Origin: Cardiocondyla obscurior | Lineage: Eukaryota > Arthropoda > Insecta > Hymenoptera > Formicidae | Assembly: GCF_019399895.1 (NCBI RefSeq) | Contig: NC_091873.1 | Span: 2,798,001-2,862,000, forward strand | Direction of reading: 5' to 3' | DNA length: 64,000 nucleotides | Shown here: one piece after another, positions 51,901 through 61,852 of the stretch | Position numbering within the stretch: the stretch's first letter is position 1 | Layout of the letters: every line of letters starts with the position of its first letter | The notes under the pieces: generated by a model | The model's input: only the letters and a program-made list of their open reading frames with translations | Database searches by the model: none | What the model was told of the DNA's origin: nothing | Made by a program: the position numbers and the translations under genes

Positions 51901-53430
51901 CCCGCATTATTCCTTGCACACGCGTAAAGATGAATTACGACGGTCTCTGTCGTGCTAAAGTTGCGGCAAAATGCAAATAAAAGACGAATAGAAAATTTTA
52001 CGAGGCACAAGATTTACGACTGACTTCTCCATTTTCCTTATTTTTTTCTTCTTCTGCCGGTGCATAAAACTTTCCTAGTAAATCCACATCTGGCAGCGTC
52101 CGATCGCAGTAACGGCGAAGTCGTGCGGGAGTATTTCCGCCGCCGAAAGAGAATCTTTTTTTGTTCTTAAAATGAATGTTCAGTAATGTTAAACGCCTTA
52201 TACTTTCCTCTTTTTCTTTTACCTTCTTTCTTCCGTCTTTCCTTTTAGTGTCAGTATATTTTTCGCGCAAAAAAAAAAAACAAAAAACGCGTACGTAATT
52301 ATTTTGGCATTTACGAGCGTCCTGACGTAACGAGGATCGTCATGCGTGACCGCATTCGCGAGTCGACCTCGTTATGACGAATGCGTTATCGGCTTAGCAT
52401 TAATGAAATGATAACGACGAGCTTTTAATCGATTAATCGCTTTTGATGAGATTTTATAGGCGAATCGTGCTTTTATGAGAGCCATACGTAACGTTGATTT
52501 AGCGCGTTTGCAGCCTCCACTTTCCCGGCGCGCTCATCATCCGGCTATGCGGCGCGGAATTTCATTTCGGTGACGACGACCTCGTAATGTCTGCGAGGAG
52601 AGAAAGAGAGAAAAAAAAAGGCCCAACTCGGGCGCGGAATACAAACAGGAAGGTTTTCGGCACTAACCTATTTTCCGGCCGGGAGAAAAATGGGCCTCGG
52701 TATGAGCCGTTCTCGGTGTGACGCAATTTATGGTCATACGTTGCCTCCAGTTTCATAGTACAGATGCGCCACGAAGTGTCCTGAACGGAGGAAAAAATCC
52801 GCGACATTGAGCAAGAGAGAAGGAAACATTTAATTTTTCTTTTTTTTTCTTTTTTTTTTATCTCTCGATATAGTAACGGTTATTTTTATTTACATTCGGA
52901 AACCGTCTGTCATCGCGGAATCAATGGATTAATTAATTGACGTATAACTAGGTGCAGTTAATTAAAAACAATGAATATTAGAGGGCAAAAAGAATAACTC
53001 CCATGGATTTACATAACGACGTGTAAATAACCGAACAAATACTAAAATAAAGCGCTGCGGGAATTGAACGCGGACTGTGTGTAAAATAAAAGGGAAAATG
53101 AGCAGGATATGAAAGGGCAAAACGGGTTTTAAATTAAAAACTCAGCCACCAACTTCGCTTGCGCGTATTTTAATTTTTTTCGCTGTAAACTTTCGCAAAA
53201 TTATTTACGCGTGTGCGTTAAAAATCAATGTACACGCACAAAAATCGATCTACGGATATGAAAATGATAAATTAAATCGATACACTTTTGCGTGAAAGAG
53301 TTCTGATACGTTATAATTTTAAGACTTTCGCCGTGTATACTTTATGACGTTTTCCAAAGAGAACGACGGGGTAAAGTAGCTACTAAAAAACCGGCGCGAC
53401 AGCGTCTTAATCCTTTTCGTGAGATCTCGA
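39938..53430. other. long intron-like stretch, no firm gene
   Basis: About 13.5 kb without a firm exon. It contains a T tract at 46467-46485, TA-rich runs (43113-43139) and purine or pyrimidine tracts. A 23-codon frame at 45217-45288 (MVQREVRIEFSQLFEKVVRS...) looks protein-like and meets GTAAGA at 45268, but in phase 0. Isolated donors such as GTGAGT at about 51746 lack partners. Frames at 43.2-43.7, 44.5-45.5 and 47.4-47.7 kb on both strands are composition effects. Confidence 0.4.
46467..46485. repeat. poly-T tract
   Basis: 19 consecutive T, preceded by interrupted T runs from about 46457. No element recognised. Confidence 0.85.
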
Positions 53431-53587
53431 GGATCGTTGGTCCCGCCGTTGCATCACACGTCGGCCGTAGATCGAACCGACCGACCATCCATCCCTACCC
53501 AGTGTGGAACACGTCTCCCCCCGATCCGCAAATGCACCCTTACGTCCGCGACTTCTTTCCCGAACTGAGCGAGGGAACCCACGCGGA

Positions 53588-53631
53588 TGACGTCACCCGG
53601 CGCACGATTGGCCGAGCCAGCGTTCACGTGA
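53588..53631. promoter_or_regulatory. CRE, CCAAT-type and E-box cluster
   Basis: Within 44 bp lie a full TGACGTCA palindrome (53588-53595), an inverted CCAAT (ATTGG, 53607-53611) and TCACGTGA (53624-53631). They sit at the start of the long GC- and purine-rich region that leads to the MVLHGAN first exon, as expected for a regulated promoter. Factor identity is not shown by sequence. Confidence 0.45.
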
Positions 53632-54579
53632 CCAGCTTGGCCAGTGTCTGGAGGGTTGCTGAGGGACAGAAGGAGACGCGCGCGACAAGGCGAGTAGGGA
53701 GAACCGAGGGTGCAACGGAGAGAAAGAAACGAGGGTAGCTAGAAGGCCGAGTACGAAGGAAGGGCGAGAAAGAAAGAGAAAAGAGGATGAGAGGGACGGC
53801 GGTATTTCGAGGGATGAAGGAGGCGCGGGGCTGCATGACGCAAGGGATATGTGATAGATAGAGACAAAAACTACGGCGGGAAAGAAAAGACGAGATATGG
53901 ATGCTGCTGGCGGAGAGTCACCGGTGGAGCGTAGGAAAGAGAGGGATGGAGCACACGTGCAGAGGGACGAGGAGTGGTGTAGTCGAGTGACGTGAAAGAG
54001 AGGGTGCCGGGGGGTGAAAGAGAGAGAGTAGAGGGGATCCGCGATGCGCGCAAACGGTGAAGGGGGTGGTTGCGAGTCTCGCCAGTCACACTGCGACGAC
54101 CGCGACGCCCCAACGTCTCGGGGTGCCATTTGTCCGTTCGTGACCTCGAAAAACCTCGTTGTAATCATTTCCGGCGAACGCGCTCGGGCTTCGAATAGTT
54201 ACCTCCGATAAGATGAGTTAGAGAGATAGAGGATCGAATTGCAGCATCGACGAAAAAGCGTTTCCGCGCGTTTGTCGGGAAAGAAAATAGAGTATCGGCT
54301 GTTGAAGGAGTTATATCGGCGATTATATCGCGCTTCTCGTGTCATATGGTGATGCGTCACTCGTGCTGAACTCAGAACCCCGTGCCGTCACGAAAACTCC
54401 CCCCGTCATCGGAATCGCGCTCAATTCTCCAGCGAAAGGATGAGCTAATCGCGCGCGCGCGCACGGGGGGTGGCTCAAGGTGCGAGGCATTTTTTGCGCG
54501 TCGTTTCCGGGTGACTGTAAAAGTACATAGCCGGTGGGTGCCATCGAGGACACTTATAGTTGTGTAAAACGCGGCCACG
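53632..54579 (+). promoter_or_regulatory. purine-rich leader of the MVLHGAN exon
   Basis: About 0.95 kb rich in GA and GAG units on the plus strand, followed by GC-rich sequence up to the ATG at 54580. Its complement makes a long artificial serine- and proline-rich frame on the minus strand (53593-54168) that should not be annotated. The transcription start is not fixed. It probably lies between the motif cluster and 54200. Confidence 0.4.
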
Positions 54580-54601
54580 ATGGTCCTCCACGGAGCGAAT
54601 C
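54580..54601 (+). CDS. alternative first coding exon, MVLHGAN
   Basis: ATG in a near-ideal context (GGCCACGATGG) gives MVLHGAN plus one C, then a strong donor AATC|GTAAGTTAT at 54602. It leaves in phase 1, like the exons ending at 17670, 19589, 39937 and 61852. At 22 nt it is the same length as the MAVAPGS exon. The extra base is C, not G, so the junction residue would differ between isoforms (for example Arg instead of Gly if the shared exon begins with G). The upstream region has a CRE, CCAAT and E-box cluster. Product not recognised. A good example of a short alternative N-terminus. Confidence 0.65.
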
Positions 54602-55683
54602 GTAAGTTATATGTCCCCCGTCGTCGCCACCCTTGCTGAGCACGTTTCACAACTTTATGGGACGTCCGATACGTGTCATCTGTATTAAATATATATGTAT
54701 TTATACGGTTTAATATTTGAAGCCCCGGCACTGCGACAAAATCGATTTTGAAGAACGCGTATCGCGAATGCCCTTTACTTTTACAGGAATAATTTTCAAG
54801 AAAAATATCAAAAGTCGATCGACTCGTCTTGATTAACGCGGCGTTTCTCATTAAATACACGTATCTTGCTAACCATAAATGAAACGTGCTTTAAATCTCT
54901 CCCTTATTCTCCGACATATTTAGAGTAGCAGACAGTAGTCCCTTCGCGAAATTAGTCGCACCTATATTTATTATACGTTCCGATCTCGAGATTAAGGAGT
55001 CAGTTTATCAAGATTACGTCTCTCGGCGAACAAGCTCAACAGATGGCCGAACAATAGTCATAATGAAAATTACTTTCGCATTTTTCCCTCCATTTGTACG
55101 CCCGCCGTAATAGCACTTTCATCTTTTTCCACTCATAATGAATTATCTCGTATACTCAGCGCGGCAGTCAATCATGTCGTCGTACATTTCCACCTTTCGC
55201 ATATAGCGAAAGGTCTCGGTGTCGGTGCCATTCTTCGCGAGCCGCACAATGTGGCGGGTGTGTCGATTACGAACGTGTACGAGCGAAATCGCACGAGAGA
55301 GAGAGAAAGAAAAAAAAAAAAACTTGCTATCGCGTGACCGACGAAAGCATGGCTCATTGCACGCGTTCGATCACGCGAAATCAGAGCGACGTGACGGGAA
55401 CAACCGACGGGTGGACCAGATACGCCTGACGAATGGCGAGAAAGGTGCAATTGCACTCCGAGTTTCATTCCGTACACTTCAATTTCGTGAGACGAGGCCA
55501 TCTCGCGCATACTCGCACCTTTAAAAGAAGAAAGACGTACGAGATCAAAATTTTAATCTGTTAATAATTAAATTAAATGCCGCGAATTCCGGATCGCACT
55601 TACGATATTTAACATATGTTTGACGGGCACGTTTTGCAATTATCATTTATTGAGATTTTTAAAGTTTGAATTAAATGTAAAGT

Positions 55684-55705
55684 AAAAAAAAAAAAAAAAA
55701 AAAAA
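55684..55705. repeat. poly-A tract
   Basis: 22 consecutive A. No adjacent retroelement recognised. Confidence 0.9.
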
Positions 55706-58700
55706 TCTGGGGAGCTTAAAACGTTTTATCTTACCCGAGATCGCATGAGTAAACCACGATCGATGATGACTAAGAGCCGGAGAAAGTCGGCATAATTGCT
55801 TGCCGGTTAATTGCAAATGGAAAGCTAGCGTTGCCGTGGAACGTGGGTGTCCGCCAGGAAGTACACGATTTGATTTTCGGATAATAATGTACCAGGGGGA
55901 AACGTATAAAATCGTAGGGAGTTTTTTACGTAACCGCGCGCGGTCGATTAGCGTGACGTGACGGAAACGACGGGTCAAGTACGCCGCGCGAATAACGAGA
56001 GGGGTGAAATCACAGGCCGCGATCGATAAGTATCGCGGACACGGCACGATCGAAGGCTCATAAAAGATTTACGACGGCCAGGCGGGACAGGACCGATCGC
56101 GTTTCGACGAGCCCGCGCGGTCGTGTCTAATTCCGAGATCGGATCTCGGCTATCTCGGGGGACGATAAAAATCGCTCGCCTTTTGATTCGGCGATGATAA
56201 AGATCGTTTGTTAAGAAGTCGTTTGCCGAAGCCGCTATAAAAAGTTTTATCGCCCCAAACAGAGCGGAAAAGTGTTCTCCGTGCCTTGTTTTTTGCTGTC
56301 GGCTGGTCGGACTCGGTGTAATCTGTATTTTTTTCATTTCGTTACGGTCTCGATTATATGGAATCGAGACGATGCCGCGATGTGACGAGACATAGACTCC
56401 GTCGTTGAAATGATAAAAAGGGAGAGGAGAGGACGAGATCGCGAATTGGGATTTGCAGAATGTCGCGTGTGCTCGGTGTGCGCGATCCGGTCTCTGATCG
56501 ATTAAAGCTTTACGACCGTCGGTGTGGACTCCATCGCACCGCGAACACGTATATCGGCGCGTAAACAAGCGTGCTTGCTTGCACGGTTAATGATAATAAA
56601 TATCGCCGCATTGCCCCGTGCGTCATTTTAAAGAGATCGGCTCGGTGATTGAATGTACAATGTAACGCCACCCAATGGTACTCTAAATAATAATTCGCGC
56701 CGGCATGAACGGTCACGTGTTGCGTAATTGCGTGTCTGGAATAACGATGCGTGTAAATTACACGAATCCGCAATTTCTAAATTAATATAGAACGGTAATT
56801 TGATAGCGCCGCGTTTTCCACCGGAAATGATATTTTATTACGCATACGTGGCGCATGAATCTCTAATAGATATTTATTACTTTGAAACAATATAATTTTA
56901 CGTGAAATATTTCATCGAAAGAAGCGCGCGGTGCAGAGTACTTCCTTTGTTAAATCCCGCCGTGATTCGAGACCGCCCAAATAATTCTCGATCTCTCACC
57001 ATTAAATGCAACAATGCATCCCTTCCGCTGTAATCTTTTCTACCGGCCATACGTGCTGGGGCGGGTCCATTAAAAAACGATAACCATTAAAAATCTCCGA
57101 GGAAACGTGGGGATTCACCCTCGTAACCGCTCTCCTTTCTTTAGGAATGACGATTGTCGGTCTTCCGCCGCGAATATCCGAGGAAAAAAGTATGAGAGAG
57201 GAAGGATAGAAAAAAAAAAAAAAAAAACGTTAGAGACGAATGGCACGAAAAGAGAGACGATGATCTTTCCTTCGAGTTCGGTGTAGAAAAGGCGAAGGTC
57301 GGCCACGATGGTGGTGAATGTTGGATCGCACTTTATAGTCTGCAATTATCGGCAGGGTTGGGCCGAGGGCATCTGGGAAAGCGAATTTTCTCGCGGCCCG
57401 AAAGCTCCCGTCGACTCGTAAAACTCGCTTATATCGCGCTGCAATGGCGGTGGTGCGCTATTCAGTGCATTAGCTAATTGTTGTGCCGATATTGGTTGCC
57501 AATTTGCTCAATTTGTTCGTCACTTCCGGCAGTACATCATCGAGCCTCGAATCGATTGCGTTCGTTTGTAGTGAAAAATACGACCTCGCGTAAAAATTTA
57601 TCGAACCCCTGTTACAGAGAGTTATTAAAATACAGTTCTACTTATTCAAAATAAAAAATTTATTACATCTTTGTTGTCGATTGCTTTAAATTTGCAAGTC
57701 CTGATATAGACGTTATCAATCCCGCATTTTTTTTGCCGGTAAAAAAACAAAACGGGATTCACTCTAGCTATAATGTAAAATAATTTTATTCAATACGGCT
57801 GGAAAATAAAACAGCGACGATCGATGCAAGTACGTATGTAGTAATCACCTGTAGGACGTCACGTGTATATGAAAGTGTTAATAAAGCAATTTCGTGTATT
57901 AGCTAGGTCGAAGTAGGCCGATTTGTCCAATTCGTTCGTCCCTTTATCAACCCGGCAGCGACCGTTCGACGATACCTCGATGAGAATTGGCCGGAAATCG
58001 ACGCCGATGAGATCTCATCGGCGCTGCTGGCCGTCGAGTGATTGGCGTTATCTGCGAATTCGAATTACGCTTAAGCGGATCTCCCGACGATGTCATCGCG
58101 AAAATATGGCACAATCGCGAGAGCGCGGCCCGGCGGCAGTGTCCTTTTTCTCTTCATTGTTCATTTTTATCGTCCATTATTTTTATATCGGCAACATCGA
58201 TATTGATAGCGGGCGAGAGCGTATCGACAAGCTGGTGTCATTTGCGCGGGGGAATGACTTCAATATCTCTTCCGAACGTCGCATCGTCATGGTAACGAGG
58301 ACAAAAGAGAAAGATAATAAAATAGAACGAATATAGAACGGCGCGGAATCTATCACATCGGTGATAACATGATCCAGCCCGACCAGGTTCCCGCCGTTAT
58401 GTGCGCGAATACGTGTTACGCGATAATACACTGTACAAGATTAAGTATTTCGCAACTGGCGGCTAACAAGCTTACGCTTTCTCGCGCGCAAGGAAATCCG
58501 ACGCGTCTCGACTGGGCGTACGTTTTTTTTTTCATTTTCTTTTTTTCTTTATTTTTTTTTTTTTCCTTTACAAAAAGGGAAATTATACGCCTTGAGACGC
58601 AACTTTGTCACTCTTTAAATAATCGCTAAAAAAAAAGAATACAGTTTAAAACTTTTATGTTCGTGATAGTTAATAGCTCTCGAATGTCAATGTGTTATCA

Positions 58701-60061
58701 ACTTTCCGCTCTTCATCACAGCGCTTTAGTATTCAAATTTAAGTCACTGGGCGGCCTAACGTAGCGGCAGTTCGAATATGAATCTCCATTGACATTAATT
58801 AACCCCTTGTCAATCCGGTCACGTATTCGGCGTGCTCTTGTCGCGCGCGCTGCTTCAAAAAGCCGCGGCTTGGGACTTTATAAAACACAATTACGGGCCT
58901 TAATCAAGTTTCGACGCACTTAATTACCTGAAAGTTGGGGAAAACCGTGCTTGCTGTTTACCCCGTTGTGACATCGTCATTCTGGCGGCGACGACGGTGA
59001 AATGGAACGGCGGTTTTCAGTCACGACGCGTGGCACGGCGGTAATGAGCCCGCGCTATGTGCGGCGTGCACCATCTTTGCCAACTACGCCTATCAAGACA
59101 AGCAGAATTTAATATGTGACGTTAGAATGCGCCCTCGGGGTTACGGCCGAATTCGCGGCACTTTGCGGCGCGTCGTACGCGAACTCGGTGATGTTATTTC
59201 AACGGCGATATTGCGCTTTAGTGACGCTGCTAATATGTCGCCGAGGTGTTGTTTGAGAACGCGATGACCTGAAGGTAATCGATCCCCCTCAGATGTCGTC
59301 GTACGTTTTTTCGCAACGGCTTCTACGTCTCGCCTCCCGCGTCCGATATCTTAAAACGTATCGCGTTTAATCTGTTGCCACGTAGATCGCAATTCCGTCG
59401 ACTTGCATCGGAACGGAAGACTGTACTTTATATAATCGAAGATCTTGAATCGCGAAGAGCAGCGTCTACTTAAAACCCATTTGAATTATTAAGAGCACCG
59501 GGTTCTCTCGAAGTTACTTTAACGGAGTTCTCGAGCGCGACTTTCCGACGTTCATTTTCGGATGTAATAAAGGCAGGGGTTGGCGCTCGCGCACGGCATT
59601 TTTAGGTTGTACAAAATTTTAGAGTGCGTCTCGTTACTTTGCATATTGATAAACGAAGTTGTTTAACGCGGGGCGCAAGGAGACAGTGATCTCCCGTCGT
59701 TTACTCAAATCATTTTAACGCCATCAATTACGCGAGCTCGGTACGCGGCGGTAGACATTTGCATTTACAAGGGCTATAAATTGTGCAATCTGCGTCTGCA
59801 CAGTTTGAAGCCGCAGTTTCCGCATCGACGCCTCCGTGGTTTACTGCGCCGGAGGATCTTGATTCAAGAAAATACGATCGACCTAAATTTCTTCATGCGC
59901 TACAAACGTGGCTCGGGTTTCTTTGCGGAACAGACATCCGTGTGGGCACCCGAGGGATTTCCCTCTCGAAAGGAAGTCCTCGCCATAGTTATTCTAAAAA
60001 GTATCCCGCGATAATATTGGCTTTTCCATCACGCGGGATTCATCCGGTATAGTTTTTATTC

Positions 60062-60065
<4 letters not shown>

Positions 60066-60112
<47 letters not shown>
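60066..60112. repeat. TC dinucleotide microsatellite
   Basis: About 23 uninterrupted TC units, the longest dinucleotide repeat in the window. Likely length-variable between individuals. Confidence 0.95.
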
Positions 60113-60114
<2 letters not shown>

Positions 60115-61539
60115 AACTTCGATCGACGCGTCTCGGAATCGAAACCGCGCGTTAAACCTTAGTTCTTTTATATTTAAAAGACCACGAATATAACGGGAGG
60201 GAAGCAAAAAGCTCCAGCGGGTACCTTCGCCCGCTTATCGGATAATAATCGCGGCTCGAGCCCTCCGCTTGAATATCTTGAATGCCGCTTTCCGTCGCGT
60301 TCCCGGTCCTTTCGCGTACACTCCCGCCTCTAAATCACCCCGGCCTCGTAAATCGTCCGACGCGATGCTTCACGCGGTAAAATACGAGCGTTACACACCG
60401 CGGGTGCATGCATGCATCGGGCGGGTCGGCGCGATGCATCGCGGACGATGGGCGTTGCATTCACGTCCGGCCACTCCGCGTGCATGCAGGCCCATGTCTC
60501 TCGCAGGTCGAGGAACGAACGCACAACGCCCGAGATGCATTCACGATGAGCATCCGTCCGAGATTCTTTTCCCGGCTTTTCTCACTTACGGCGGACCGCG
60601 ATTTACCTCCCGCGTTCCTTATAACTTTCAGAACGTGCGAAGAGGAAAACGGCGGGCGTGTTGGCCGTAGCGGAAATGTCGCCTCGCTAAAGTGGGCCGC
60701 GCAGCAGTTTCTTGCAAAGTGCATACCTCAGGTGTACCGGGAAGATCGAGAAAACGGCGGAGGTTGAAATGTGAGCGCGAGAGTGCGGCGCGCATACCAC
60801 TCGGTACAATGGGTTTTGCGATATATCGTGAGCGAAACGGGCAACGAAGACCGAGGCTGCGAGTTTCTCTTCCGTTTACGGTGTGTCCGAGAGACCGCGT
60901 AAAGAATACTCGAGAAAACGGACGATCGGCGGAAAATGCCACGGGGACCGTCTTGCGTATACCCGACGTTTACGAGCTTTTAAATAAATTTCGAATCGCT
61001 GCAGGCCATCGCGAATAGTAATTCCAAGTATAGATTATTATTAAATTATTAAGAAGTGACCGCGAGTGAAGCGTCGTAAAGACGTAATTATTACGATAAT
61101 ATTTCTTGCGATAAAATTTATGTAGCAATGCAAGAACGTTTGTCCTTGTTGAACGTTGCCCAAGTATATACGTTACTCCGATTAAATCCCGACTTTTTCG
61201 CGTGTCATCTCACGCATAAAGCGATTCGGATATCGATTCGTCGCACTAGTCATTCTATTCTTCGCATAATCGCATCAAAATTTTATGGGACCTCGTGGGT
61301 GTTCTATACTACCGCTTACTGGTTATTACAACTTGTCATATCTCGTATGCATATTACCTATCACTATCCTCTCAAACATAAGTGCCGTATAAAAAAAAAA
61401 AGAAATAAGAAAATAAAAAAAGGAAAAAAGAGAAAGAATCTGTACGCGAGAGATGTGCGTCGTAGTCGCGTTTTCCATTTGCAATATCTCGGGACGAATA
61501 AAAATTTAATGCGTATTCGTTCGCAGTTAAAGCGGATGC

Positions 61540-61824
61540 GATCGGCGCGACGCCCGGAGTCGGAAACCGCGAACCGGAAGACGGCCCCCGGAGGACGGTA
61601 AACGGGGCGGTCCAGGGAATTCGCGTGGCCGCGGATCGAGCACGTTTCTCGTATGCGACATCGGCGACATTATCGGTTTCGCATCAACCTCGGTTTACCC
61701 CGCGCACATTTCGCTCTTTGGTCCCTTACGCCCTCGCGCGTTATTCGTACACGTGGAGCGGCGTGGGAGTCTCGAAACGAGACGCAGTTTGATAAAGACC
61801 ACGGACATTGTGTTCGATTCTGAA
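61540..61824 (+). promoter_or_regulatory. GC-rich promoter and leader of the MPAPAMTAR exon
   Basis: CpG-rich patch directly upstream of the ATG at 61825, with CACGTG at 61751-61756. No TATA-type element is clear, and the transcription start is not fixed. It resembles the leaders at 17.2-17.6 and 53.6-54.6 kb in composition. Confidence 0.35.
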
Positions 61825-61852
61825 ATGCCGGCGCCGGCGATGACGGCACGAG
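61825..61852 (+). CDS. alternative first coding exon, MPAPAMTAR
   Basis: ATG (CTGAAATGC, G at -3) opens MPAPAMTAR plus one G, followed by a strong donor CGAG|GTAAGCGTG at 61853. Phase 1, as for the other first exons. It is 28 nt long with nine codons. A second in-frame ATG at 61840 gives a shorter MTAR start. It lies at the 3' end of a GC-rich leader. As the most downstream of the first exons found, it should have the shortest first intron. Product unknown. Confidence 0.55.

Larger units (their letters stand above)
54602..61540. other. intron-like stretch, no gene seen
   Basis: Predicted intron sequence of the MVLHGAN isoform. It includes A tracts at 55684-55705 and 57210-57227 and a long TC repeat at 60066-60112. 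A frame at 59783-60052 looks partly protein-like (WFTAPEDLDSRKYDRPKFLHAL) but has no ATG, acceptor or donor. GC-rich sequence at 60260-60950 carries frames on both strands without support. Confidence 0.4.

Noticed and set aside
53593..54168. 191-codon minus-strand frame rich in S, P and L
   Set aside because: It is the complement of a purine-rich leader (GA and GAG units), which removes stops on the other strand. No splice sites or recognisable domain.
5525..55705. Poly-A tracts as traces of retroposed genes
   Set aside because: None is preceded by a recognisable gene copy or flanked by target-site duplications that I can see; they are common homopolymers in this genome.
59783..60052. Plus-strand frame containing WFTAPEDLDSRKYDRPKFL
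   Set aside because: No ATG at its start, no acceptor with a pyrimidine tract, no donor at the end of the protein-like part.
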